A DNA stretch of 22,864 nt from a virus. Location of the stretch: positions 1 through 22,864 of the IMG/VR virus record IMGVR_UViG_3300031507_000065, one strand, 5' to 3'. Positions 8,165 to 13,904 of the stretch are shown in pieces (position 1 is the stretch's first letter; every line of letters begins with the position of its first letter). The notes under the pieces are model-generated. The model worked only from the letters and a program-made list of their open reading frames with translations, ran no database searches and had not been told where the DNA came from. Made by a program: the position numbers and the translations under genes.

Positions 8165-8746
8165 TGCCCATCACCTCCCGTTCCTCATCCACCATCTTGA
8201 CCAGCCGAAGGAATTCGGCATTTTCTTTCATCAGTGACGAATAGGTGTACCCGCCGAATCGCTCCAACAGGTTCACTATCGTCTCTGCATTGCTCAGCTC
8301 TACAGGCTTGAGAACAGGGTTTCCATCGGAATCGATTCCTCCTGGAATTGCTCGCCATCGGGCGAGCCCTTCTCTAAAGGGTCGGGCGTCCCCAGTACTG
8401 CGCCGACCCACGCCAACACAACGTCTAGCGCGAAATCCATGTCCTGACTCTTGAGTCCGGCCAGAGACAACTCAACGGGCGAGCCGTCCTCATCCTCAAG
8501 ATTCCATTCGGTCAGCTTCGACGCGAACAGTTCAAAGAGACCATCGATCTCCCTGATGTCTCCCTGGCCGAATTTTGCGCCAGCACTACCGAACCGCGCG
8601 AGGCTCATGAGGGACATGAGTTGCTCGACACTCGCGCCTTTCGCGCGGATCTCAAGCCCCTCATATTCCTCGTTGTCAAATTGCAGGACGTACACTTTCG
8701 CTTTGCGCTTGTAGCCCATCCCTCGCCCCTTGCCTTGCTGTTGCAT
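8154..8746 (-). CDS. Tail assembly chaperone long form (G-T type), made by -1 frameshift
   Basis: The two overlapping frames in front of the tape measure form the classic pair of tail assembly chaperones. The upstream frame (8300-8746) and the downstream frame (open 8154-8411) differ by -1. The overlap contains CCCTTTA at 8381-8375 in the correct phase (C CCT TTA). A slip there replaces the last 24 residues of the short form with 73 residues read in the -1 frame, starting REGLARWRAIPGG and ending DEEREVMGNGE. From the preferred start at 8719 the fusion has 188 residues. In lambda-like phages the long form bridges the tail tube protein and the tape measure. The downstream frame has no good independent ribosome-binding site. 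Frameshifting is inferred, not demonstrated. Confidence 0.8.
8300..8719 (-). CDS. Tail assembly chaperone short form (G type)
   Basis: The frame opens at ATG 8746 but has no Shine-Dalgarno there. AAGGGGCGAGGG precedes ATG 8719 (MGYKRKAKVYVL), so I prefer the 139-residue form. The protein is acidic and mostly helical, with the family layout of an N-terminal KVYVLQFDNEEYEGLEIRAK strand region, a helical core and an acidic C-terminus (DPLEKGSPDGEQFQEES). Most ribosomes should make this version and a minority shift at codon 115 into the long form. It is not expected in the finished virion. In this gene family it coats the tape measure and recruits tail tube subunits. The slippery leucine codon is TTA, which is almost unused elsewhere here. 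Confidence 0.8.
   Translation of the reverse strand: MGYKRKAKVYVLQFDNEEYEGLEIRAKGASVEQLMSLMSLARFGSAGAKFGQGDIREIDGLFELFASKLTEWNLEDEDGSPVELSLAGLKSQDMDFALDVVLAWVGAVLGTPDPLEKGSPDGEQFQEESIPMETLFSSL
8375..8381 (-). other. Programmed -1 ribosomal frameshift site CCCTTTA
   Basis: Read on the minus strand, the heptamer C CCT TTA fits X XXY YYZ in the phase of the upstream chaperone frame (P site CCT, A site TTA). After a one-base backward slip the codons are CCC and TTT, so both tRNAs keep at least two base pairs. It lies inside the overlap of the two frames, as required. The A-site codon TTA is read in Streptomyces by the scarce leucine tRNA encoded by bldA, so pausing there could favour slippage. 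Confidence 0.75.
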
Positions 8747-8776
8747 TACGTACGCGGAAATCGCAAGACTTCTAGG

Positions 8777-9184
8777 CTACGGTCCCCAGGTCGGGACGGT
8801 ACCATCCGCAAGGACGCCGGGAGCCGTCCACGTGAGGGATGCATCCTGGCCGCGTGTGGTCGCGTAGTCCGAGTAGAGCAACTCCCCGGCCAGCACCTGG
8901 GACGAGATCGTCAGGGTGGTGGTCCGGTTTACGCTCGTACTCGGGACGGTGCGGAACACCGCGTGAGACAGGTTGCTGGCGTTGTTGTGCACGCCGTTCA
9001 GCGTCACGGACATGTCGGCCAGCAGAAGCAACCGCTCCATGGCGCTCTTGTCCACACCGGTCACGTCCTGCACGCCACGCGGCGTGGAGTATGCAAGGTT
9101 GGTGATGTCGTTGCTGATGGTGCGCGGAGTGCCGGACGAATCGTCCACGGCTACCGCGAATCCCATACCGCCTTGTTTGGCCAT
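8777..9184 (-). CDS. Second major tail protein (tail tube paralogue)
   Basis: A 135-residue protein starting at ATG 9184, with AAAGGGAAAGG upstream. It opens with MAKQGGMG, exactly like the 245-residue tail protein at 9639-10376. It can be aligned with that protein's first ~130 residues: both have a D-x-x-S-G turn, a DIT motif, an L-L-x-D/DGG helix-like segment, a P-x-TSV motif, TRGxDxSxT[LW] and an ending [TE]WG. It probably is a tail tube or tail-associated protein that arose by duplication, with the longer copy having an extra C-terminal domain. Position just upstream of the chaperones is where a major tail gene is expected. Which copy makes the tube is not decided by sequence. Confidence 0.7.
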   Translation of the reverse strand: MAKQGGMGFAVAVDDSSGTPRTISNDITNLAYSTPRGVQDVTGVDKSAMERLLLLADMSVTLNGVHNNASNLSHAVFRTVPSTSVNRTTTLTISSQVLAGELLYSDYATTRGQDASLTWTAPGVLADGTVPTWGP

Positions 9185-9186
9185 GT

Positions 9187-9639
9187 CTAGCCTTTCCCTT
9201 TCGCGTCAGCGATGTTCTGCTGATGTTCGCCGAAGTCGTCGATCCAGTCCTGCGCGTTCCTGTGCTGCATGCGCCGACCGGTCGGATTACCACGCCAGTC
9301 ACCATCACGCACGATGAACAGCGGATCACGTTCCAGCGGCACCTGATGATCGGTGAAGCACTGCTGGCCGCTCGGAAACGTGAACTCCCGAATGGGAGCG
9401 TCGGTGCCCGTACCCGTCACAGTGAATGTGCGGCCGCTTCGGTCGTGAATGTAGCGGGCCTGCCTCTGGCCGAGATCAGTCGTGACGTCGATCTTCGTTA
9501 TCCAGCCGTTCGCGTACGCCTCGCATTCCACCTCTTGGCACGTGGCCTTGCGATAGTGAGTCTGCTTCGGCAGGGAAAGCGCGTACGTCTTGAATGCCGT
9601 GACGGGCGCCTTCGTCGGAACGCGGAATAGTTCGCGCAT
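9187..9639 (-). CDS. Conserved-looking cysteine-containing phage protein between the two tail genes
   Basis: The frame is open to 9993, but the part above 9639 is a shadow of the preceding gene. ATG 9639 overlaps that gene's TGA by one base (TGATG), giving 150 residues (MRELFRVPTKAP). The protein is basic and hydrophilic with three cysteines and a histidine in a metal-like pattern (C34QEVEC39, later C94-x3-H98). It also has a W/D/G-rich segment (FIVRDGDWRGNPTGRR). Its location suggests a tail or neck component, and proteins of this general pattern recur beside tail genes in actinophages. I do not assign a specific role. Confidence 0.65.
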   Translation of the reverse strand: MRELFRVPTKAPVTAFKTYALSLPKQTHYRKATCQEVECEAYANGWITKIDVTTDLGQRQARYIHDRSGRTFTVTGTGTDAPIREFTFPSGQQCFTDHQVPLERDPLFIVRDGDWRGNPTGRRMQHRNAQDWIDDFGEHQQNIADAKGKG

Positions 9640-10376
9640 CACGGTTGCGCCGTCAGGTAGCGCACGAGGTTCACGGTGAACACCGCGCTTGAGAACGTCC
9701 CCGTGGTGACTGCACGCACGTATCGACGGATGGTTGCCGTCGTGCCCGTGGTGAGATACTGACCGGACTTGTTGCCCGCCAGCACGGCCGTGAACGCGAG
9801 ACCGGTGATCGGGGCGAACGAGATGTTGTCCGCGCTGTCTTCGATCGACACGGTGACAGACGTGCCCGCGACGCTGTAGACGTGCAGGTATGCGCTCGCC
9901 CCGAACAGCGTGCTCGTGACAACGCCGTTCAGTGCGGTTCCGTTCGTGGCTACCGTGTCCGTGCGCTTGCCCGCCGTCAGCTGCTCGCCCCATTCGAGGC
10001 CTGTGCCGTCCGAGGCCTGCCAGTCCACCGCGAGCGTGAAGGAACCGTCCGCGCCGCGCGTCCCGTCATAGTTGATCTGCTTTGCGATGCACGACGCCAT
10101 CGGGTTGCCAATGGCCCGTCCGATGCCGTAGCTGGCGCGTACGCTGGTGTACGGCAGGGCACGCAGCACGGGGTGGGCTACGGCCGGATCGAACCACACA
10201 ACCGCGCTCAGCCCGCCGTCGCGCAGCAATCCGATCCGCGACTCTGCCGACTGCGTGATGTCGGTGACGATGCTCGGAGTAGGGCCACCGTGCACGTTGC
10301 CAAGAGACCCGATGTCACCGGAGATGTCATCCCCGTCAACGACGTACAGGTCTCCCATGCCGCCTTGCTTTGCCAT
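9639..10376 (-). CDS. Major tail protein with C-terminal decoration-like domain
   Basis: A 245-residue protein that opens MAKQGGMGDLYVVDGDDISGD. The first ~130 residues resemble the 135-residue paralogue two genes downstream and have the features of actinophage tail tube proteins (VDITQSAESRIGLL-like helix, RGADGSFTLAVDW strand). Residues ~140-245 are a separate Ser/Thr/Gly-rich beta-sandwich (SVTVSIEDSADNISFAPI, ATIRRYVRAV), like Ig- or lectin-type domains that decorate tail surfaces. Its start overlaps the upstream gene's stop by one base. I infer that it forms or decorates the tail tube. Confidence 0.75.
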   Translation of the reverse strand: MAKQGGMGDLYVVDGDDISGDIGSLGNVHGGPTPSIVTDITQSAESRIGLLRDGGLSAVVWFDPAVAHPVLRALPYTSVRASYGIGRAIGNPMASCIAKQINYDGTRGADGSFTLAVDWQASDGTGLEWGEQLTAGKRTDTVATNGTALNGVVTSTLFGASAYLHVYSVAGTSVTVSIEDSADNISFAPITGLAFTAVLAGNKSGQYLTTGTTATIRRYVRAVTTGTFSSAVFTVNLVRYLTAQP

Positions 10377-10837
10377 CAGGCCACCTCGGAGTAAACGTCA
10401 TTGAGAACTACGGGAACAAACACTTCCATTACTCGAAACTTCTTGCCGTCTTGATCGGCGAAACCTGCAACCGCACGCAGTTGCTCACCATCACTGCCGA
10501 ACACATCGATGTATCGTACGCCATTCACGTCGATATCAAAGTTACCGGCGAGCGCCGAGAAGATCGCATCGGTCGCACCGAGAACACGCGGATCAATGCC
10601 GTCCTGAGGCTCTTGCAACATACTCGTGTAAACGCGCATCGTGAATTCAATGCGCATCGAGACGGACGCCAAGCCGCTCGACTGTATCGGACGAAGGTCC
10701 GATACCCACACCGAGCACGAGACTCCGGTAGGCGCAGGAGCCGCTTTCGGTTCGTGACCGGTGACCGAATCGAATTGCCCGCTTGACGCAGCAAAGGACG
10801 TGAGCGCGTTGAACAATGCCGCAGAGTCGATGGCCAT
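10376..10837 (-). CDS. Tail terminator / neck protein
   Basis: A 153-residue protein starting at ATG 10837, which overlaps the stop of the upstream gene by one base. It begins with a helix (SAALFNALTSFAASSG), then beta strands with an SVSMRIEFTMRVYTSM segment, a helical DPRVLGATDAIFSAL segment and a final strand. This is the layout of small tail-completion or tail-terminator proteins that cap the tube and join it to the head. Its place between an HK97-gp10-like gene and the major tail protein is the standard one. The family match is judged from layout and synteny only. Confidence 0.65.
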   Translation of the reverse strand: MAIDSAALFNALTSFAASSGQFDSVTGHEPKAAPAPTGVSCSVWVSDLRPIQSSGLASVSMRIEFTMRVYTSMLQEPQDGIDPRVLGATDAIFSALAGNFDIDVNGVRYIDVFGSDGEQLRAVAGFADQDGKKFRVMEVFVPVVLNDVYSEVA

Positions 10838-11214
10838 CAGTTCATCCGTCCCATGAACCGTGCGACCACGCCGTCACCGATGATCGCAGCACGCGCATTC
10901 AAGCGTTGCGTCACTGTGCGGAAGATCCGATACCCCTTGAAGCGCGTGGTCCGGTTACGCGAACCGGTGCCCTCAAGCCACGGCCCGTAGATGATGCCCT
11001 GATCTGTGATCTTCCATCCGGGCGGATCCTTCTTTGATATGACATGCACGCGGTAAAACGGAGTCTGCGTCTTAAAGGTGACGTTCTCGATAGCGCGTAC
11101 TTCCGCCGCACCGAGCACCGACACGACGCGCGCCACGTCATTCGATGCGTCCCGTGCAGCCTTGTCCGCACGACCATCGAAGAACGGGCCGTGAGTGCTG
11201 ACCTCGATATTCAT
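10837..11214 (-). CDS. HK97 gp10-like neck protein
   Basis: A 125-residue basic protein with an ATGA 4-base overlap at its start. It has an N-terminal helix region (DKAARDASNDVARVVSVLGAAEVRA), a strand pair around FYRVHVISKK, and a Gly/Trp/Arg-rich middle (IYGPWLEGTGSRNRTTRFKGYRIF) that is the usual signature of HK97-gp10-type head-tail joining proteins. It probably sits in the connector between portal and tail. The neighbours on both sides (adaptor and tail terminator) support this. Confidence 0.7.
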   Translation of the reverse strand: MNIEVSTHGPFFDGRADKAARDASNDVARVVSVLGAAEVRAIENVTFKTQTPFYRVHVISKKDPPGWKITDQGIIYGPWLEGTGSRNRTTRFKGYRIFRTVTQRLNARAAIIGDGVVARFMGRMN

Positions 11215-12260
11215 ACGGCGTACCGCCGGATCTTCCGGCCATATCCGCCGTACACCCGATCCTCAAGCGCGCGAATGCCCTGCGCCGAGAACTGACGCTC
11301 GCTCTCACCAGAGCCGACAGTGCGTGCCATGCCGCTACCGATTTGAAAGAAGCCGTCCAGCGCGTACGCCAGGGTCAACTCACGGATGGGGCCAGGCACG
11401 ACATGCCGGGCGATGGGTGCGGAGATCAGATGTGTTGCCGCCGTAGTGCCAGCTACTCCACGCGTCACGGTGAGCTGACGCGGCCAGTAGACGAGCGCAG
11501 CAGTGTGAGCGGCCAGAGAGGACCCCCCCGCCGCACGCTGGACTAGCAGGGTGTTACCGGTGATGGCGAGTACCTGAAGCCGCTCCGCCTCGATCAGTAG
11601 CTCTTCGCCGATGGCGAACTGTGTACCATCCGTGACCGCGAGGCTCTGGGCGTTCATGTTCGCAGTCAGCGTGCCTGACTGTGTGCTACTGACGAACGTC
11701 TTTTCGGTGACTTGCATACGCTCCGTGTCGATGCGCAGCAGTGCGCCGACACCGATCGGGTACGCAGTCGGCACGGTGACCGTGATGGTGCTGGCGGTAG
11801 TAGTGGATACAGCGGCCAGTAGGGTTCCGACCGAATCTTCCACCGAGTCGTAGCCGAACACACCCGTGATGGCCTGCGAGCGTTGCTCCGTGCCGTTCGT
11901 TCCCATCGAGAGCGCGCTTGTGCTGCTTTGATCGATGTTGATGGAACGGAATGGCGGACCGGAGTTGACGGGCTCAAGGAAGTAGTCGGATGCGGGAACG
12001 GTCACACCGCCCGACACGAACGAAGAAACCGAGATGATCTCGTTCTCGTCCAGCCACAAACGACCGGAGCGTGCAGTCTGATCGTTCGGGTAATCGAAGT
12101 ACCGAGTACCGGTGAACGGATAGAACGTACGGTGACACAACTTGTCGACCGCGCGAGACGCTTGCTCAATCTCGCTGTCGATGCGGCTTGACGCGTACGC
12201 CGCAGCCTTGATGTCGGGTGCGGACATGACGTCCTCACGCGTTGTGTACCACACGCTCAC
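11211..12260 (-). CDS. Head-tail connector (adaptor) with internal beta-rich insertion
   Basis: A 349-residue protein starting at GTG 12260. A helical N-terminus (REDVMSAPDIKAAAYASSRIDSEIEQASRAVDKLCHRTFYP) matches the gp6-like adaptor family that docks beneath the portal. The C-terminus (RELTLAYALDGFFQIGSGMARTVGSGESERQF) also fits that family. Between them lie about 200 residues of Thr/Val-rich repeats (TTTASTITVTVPTAYPIGVGALLRI and GNTLLVQRAAGGSSLAAH) not needed in minimal adaptors of roughly 100-150 residues. This may be an inserted domain exposed on the neck. No strong Shine-Dalgarno precedes the start. Confidence 0.7.
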   Translation of the reverse strand: MSVWYTTREDVMSAPDIKAAAYASSRIDSEIEQASRAVDKLCHRTFYPFTGTRYFDYPNDQTARSGRLWLDENEIISVSSFVSGGVTVPASDYFLEPVNSGPPFRSINIDQSSTSALSMGTNGTEQRSQAITGVFGYDSVEDSVGTLLAAVSTTTASTITVTVPTAYPIGVGALLRIDTERMQVTEKTFVSSTQSGTLTANMNAQSLAVTDGTQFAIGEELLIEAERLQVLAITGNTLLVQRAAGGSSLAAHTAALVYWPRQLTVTRGVAGTTAATHLISAPIARHVVPGPIRELTLAYALDGFFQIGSGMARTVGSGESERQFSAQGIRALEDRVYGGYGRKIRRYAV

Positions 12261-12400
12261 CGTTGACTCGCATTCTGTCCTAGGGGACTCGTCCCCCGGT
12301 AGAGCTGATATTCAATTATGCGACACCGGGGTTTGCAGGTTACTCCCGATTGCGGTCGAGGTCTGTTATCCGCTATCGCCCCGGCGTCGTACTCCGGATA
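12261..12400 (-). other. Structured 140-bp intergenic stretch in an otherwise packed operon
   Basis: No convincing gene is seen. It contains a perfect GGGGAC-2-GTCCCC palindrome (12283-12296) and a 7-bp inverted repeat CCCCGGT/ACCGGGG around an A+T-rich 24-base loop (about 12294-12331). Neither is followed by a U tract. The frame of the gene ending at 12401 stays open past its TAG for 46 codons and stops at a TGA that overlaps the adaptor GTG start. It could be a processing or weak termination site, or readthrough extension. No consensus promoter is visible. Confidence 0.4.
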
Positions 12401-12565
12401 CTACCCCCGGTATATCCACCCATCAAACCTGCAACGTAGCTGGCCGTCAGGGTCACGCTCCAGCGGCTCGCCGTCGTTCGGGCAAGCTACCGGCTCTTGT
12501 TCGCGCTCTTGCCGCTCGAACTCGCGAGCTTCGCGGGCGATGTCGTGGAGCTGATACCAGGAGAT
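12401..12565 (-). CDS. Small Cys-pair protein, apparently starting at AUC
   Basis: This 54-residue frame reads ISWYQLHDIAREAREFERQE, then EQEPVACPNDGEPLERD, then DGQLRCRFDGWIYRG, ending at TAG 12401. The pattern (WYxLxxIAREA helix, then CPxDGEPL and CxFDGW) resembles small proteins I associate with actinophage head genes. It could bind metal through two cysteines plus other ligands. The frame has no ATG, GTG or TTG after its upstream stop. GGAGGTGA lies at ideal distance before ATC (12565-12563), at the place where a methionine would be expected. It overlaps the end of the neighbouring gene in another frame. Either AUC initiates here, or it is made by frameshift, or a base differs from the true sequence. 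Confidence 0.6.
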   Translation of the reverse strand: MSWYQLHDIAREAREFERQEREQEPVACPNDGEPLERDPDGQLRCRFDGWIYRG

Positions 12566-12669
12566 GAGGTCACCTCCGCCGCCTCAGCCGCGATGTCCTC
12601 GACCACGTTCACCGTGAACGTGGTCTCTTCGGCCGCGTTGGTCACTCCGGATGAGCTGATCTTCGGCAT
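12487..12669 (-). CDS. Small Ser/Ala/Thr-rich protein, unknown
   Basis: ATG 12669 lies one base after the stop of the upstream gene, giving 60 residues (MPKISSSGVTNAAEETTF). The first half has a possible strand (TTFTVNVVEDIA) and an acidic helix. The last 30 residues are low-complexity Ser/Ala/Lys (SSTTSPAKLASSSGKSANKS). The second half overlaps the small Cys-pair gene in the -1 frame. Its codons give a regular GC-rich third position, supporting that it is real. The function is unknown. Position suggests a capsid-associated or neck peptide. Confidence 0.55.
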   Translation of the reverse strand: MPKISSSGVTNAAEETTFTVNVVEDIAAEAAEVTSSPGISSTTSPAKLASSSGKSANKSR

Positions 12670-12670
12670 G

Positions 12671-13144
12671 TTATGCCGCCGCAACCGAAGCGCCAGTGTC
12701 CAGCGGCACCCAGGTCAGCGCCCAAGAGATGACTCCGCCGACCGGATCGGCCGAAAAGTTCGCCTCGATGGTGCCAGCCTGAAACGTGTACGGCGTGGAG
12801 AACACGGGGTTTGCCTGCCCGACCGCGCCAGCCACCTGAAGTGCTGCAACCGAACCGACTGCGCCAGTCAGGTAATATGCCTGTTCCACCGCGTCAGTTT
12901 CGACCGCCGTTGCGGTGCAGAGATCAAAGGACGTACCCGCCGCAGTCGGGTTGTACGTGAGCTTCAGGTTCGAAGTAGTCGCGCCGATGAGGGTCGTGAC
13001 CCTGCCGACCAGCGAAGTGATGACCGCGCGACCGCCCGTGATGTTGAACAAGGTGATGATGCCGTTGGCCGCAGTGATGCTCTTCGTGACTTGCTGCCCC
13101 AGCAAGAGCTGACGCTGCGAGATACCGGAGATGAGTGTGCTCAC
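12671..13144 (-). CDS. Small structural protein, possible capsid decoration
   Basis: A 157-residue protein starting at GTG 13144, with AAAGGTGATC just upstream (good Shine-Dalgarno). Two genes lie between it and the major capsid gene. The sequence is beta-rich with few charges (QVTKSITAANGIITLFNITGGRAVITSLVGRVTTLIG; ISWALTWVPLDTGASVAAA). The ending in a T-W-x-P strand is shared in style with the product at 1780-2268. I infer a virion role, such as capsid or neck decoration, from composition and synteny. Confidence 0.6.
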   Translation of the reverse strand: MSTLISGISQRQLLLGQQVTKSITAANGIITLFNITGGRAVITSLVGRVTTLIGATTSNLKLTYNPTAAGTSFDLCTATAVETDAVEQAYYLTGAVGSVAALQVAGAVGQANPVFSTPYTFQAGTIEANFSADPVGGVISWALTWVPLDTGASVAAA

Positions 13145-13145
13145 G

Positions 13146-13367
13146 TCAGATCACCTTTGTTCCTGCATACAATTCGACCGTGGCGAACTGGTTTCCGGCA
13201 ATGTCGCCATTCGTGGTCACAATGTCTCCATTGTCATCGACCACGAACGCCCAGACGTCGCCACCACTCGCGTTGAAGTGAAGACCCAGAATCGGATATT
13301 CAGCGTTCGTTGTGAAATTCGGCGCAGCCGTGTTGACCGCGCGAACCTTGCCAACTGCGCCGCACAT
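13146..13367 (-). CDS. Small structural-region protein
   Basis: A 73-residue protein whose ATG shares a base with the preceding TGA (TGATG). It is beta-rich (VWAFVVDDNGDIVTTNGDIAG) with a single Cys near the N-terminus. The short gene is tightly coupled between two putative structural genes after the major capsid gene. There is no motif, signal peptide or membrane helix. It is possibly a virion component of unknown role. Confidence 0.6.
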   Translation of the reverse strand: MCGAVGKVRAVNTAAPNFTTNAEYPILGLHFNASGGDVWAFVVDDNGDIVTTNGDIAGNQFATVELYAGTKVI

Positions 13368-13780
13368 CAGACAAGCGCCGGGAGGTTGGCGGGCTTGCGC
13401 TGCGACTCCAGATCGTGCTGGATCGCGAACACGGTGCCCGTAGAGGTGGATGCGACCTTGATGAAATCGTACGTGTCGCTCAGCTCAGCGCCGTCCACGT
13501 CGATCACGACCACATCCTGCGAAGCGGATGTGACGACCGTGCTGGCCGCAGCCTGAGTGCCGAGTACCCACGCCGCGCCGACCGTGGCCGAAGTGAAGAA
13601 CCGCGTGATGGTGGTGAGGACCTGAGCGCCGGTACCGGCCGCGTCCTTGGCCTCGGTCAGAGTCCAGGTGTCGCCAGCCGTGTTCACGCCGACGAAGGTG
13701 ATTCCCGTGCAGTCCGACATGCGGACGTACACGTCGTCCGCCACGGGGAGAACGTTGAAACGCCGTCCTAGTGCTTCCAT
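13367..13780 (-). CDS. Structural protein following the capsid gene
   Basis: A 137-residue protein starting at ATG 13780, with AAAGGAG 11 bases upstream. It is rich in Thr, Ala and Val and beta-predicted (GDTWTLTEAKDAAGTGAQVLTTITRFFTSA; QDVVVIDVDGAELSDTYDFIKV). Proteins of this size and texture directly after the major capsid gene are often capsid decoration or cement proteins in actinophages, and that is my best guess. A 19-bp hairpin separates it from the capsid gene, so its level may be set separately from capsid protein. Confidence 0.6.
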   Translation of the reverse strand: MEALGRRFNVLPVADDVYVRMSDCTGITFVGVNTAGDTWTLTEAKDAAGTGAQVLTTITRFFTSATVGAAWVLGTQAAASTVVTSASQDVVVIDVDGAELSDTYDFIKVASTSTGTVFAIQHDLESQRKPANLPALV

Positions 13781-13841
13781 GCTGACTCTTGCTCCTTTGG
13801 TAGGGGCTCCGGGGTGTCAATGCCGGATAGGGAATGTGTAC

Positions 13842-13890
13842 CCTCTGGCCGCGTGATTCGGGGGCGAGACTCGAATCACGCGGCCAGAGG
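13842..13890 (-). terminator. Perfect 19-bp hairpin after the major capsid gene
   Basis: CCTCTGGCCGCGTGATTCG at 13842-13860 and its exact reverse complement at 13872-13890 flank an 11-base loop. It begins 15 bases after the capsid stop. There is no U tract on either strand, so it may be a weak terminator, an RNA-processing or mRNA-stabilising structure, or a protein-binding palindrome. Each arm carries the recurring 10-mer CCTCTGGCCG. Confidence 0.7.
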
Positions 13891-13904
13891 TGAATCAGCG
13901 CCGC

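Noticed and set aside
8154-8411. Independent 85-residue gene MGRRSTGDARPF
   Set aside because: No Shine-Dalgarno before its ATG, and the overlap phase plus slippery heptamer explains it as the -1 part of the chaperone fusion.
9640-9993. N-terminal extension of the gene at 9187 (total 268 codons)
   Set aside because: It overlaps the certain tail protein gene out of frame, is full of His/Arg, and the TGATG junction gives a natural start at 9639.
12283-12345. tRNA-like or ribozyme-like pattern in the gap before the adaptor gene
   Set aside because: Stem-loops exist, but the T-arm loop is nine bases, no acceptor stem pairs, and no ribozyme core is seen.
12497-13276. Long plus-strand open frame (259 codons)
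   Set aside because: It lies opposite four well-supported minus-strand genes with coupled starts, and its Arg/Asp/Arg-rich translation is typical of an antisense shadow in GC-rich DNA.
13815-13820. TTGACA upstream of the gene at 13367-13780 as a promoter
   Set aside because: No -10 box at 16-19 bases (AAGGAG, the ribosome-binding site, is there) and no TAG before it as in the operator family.
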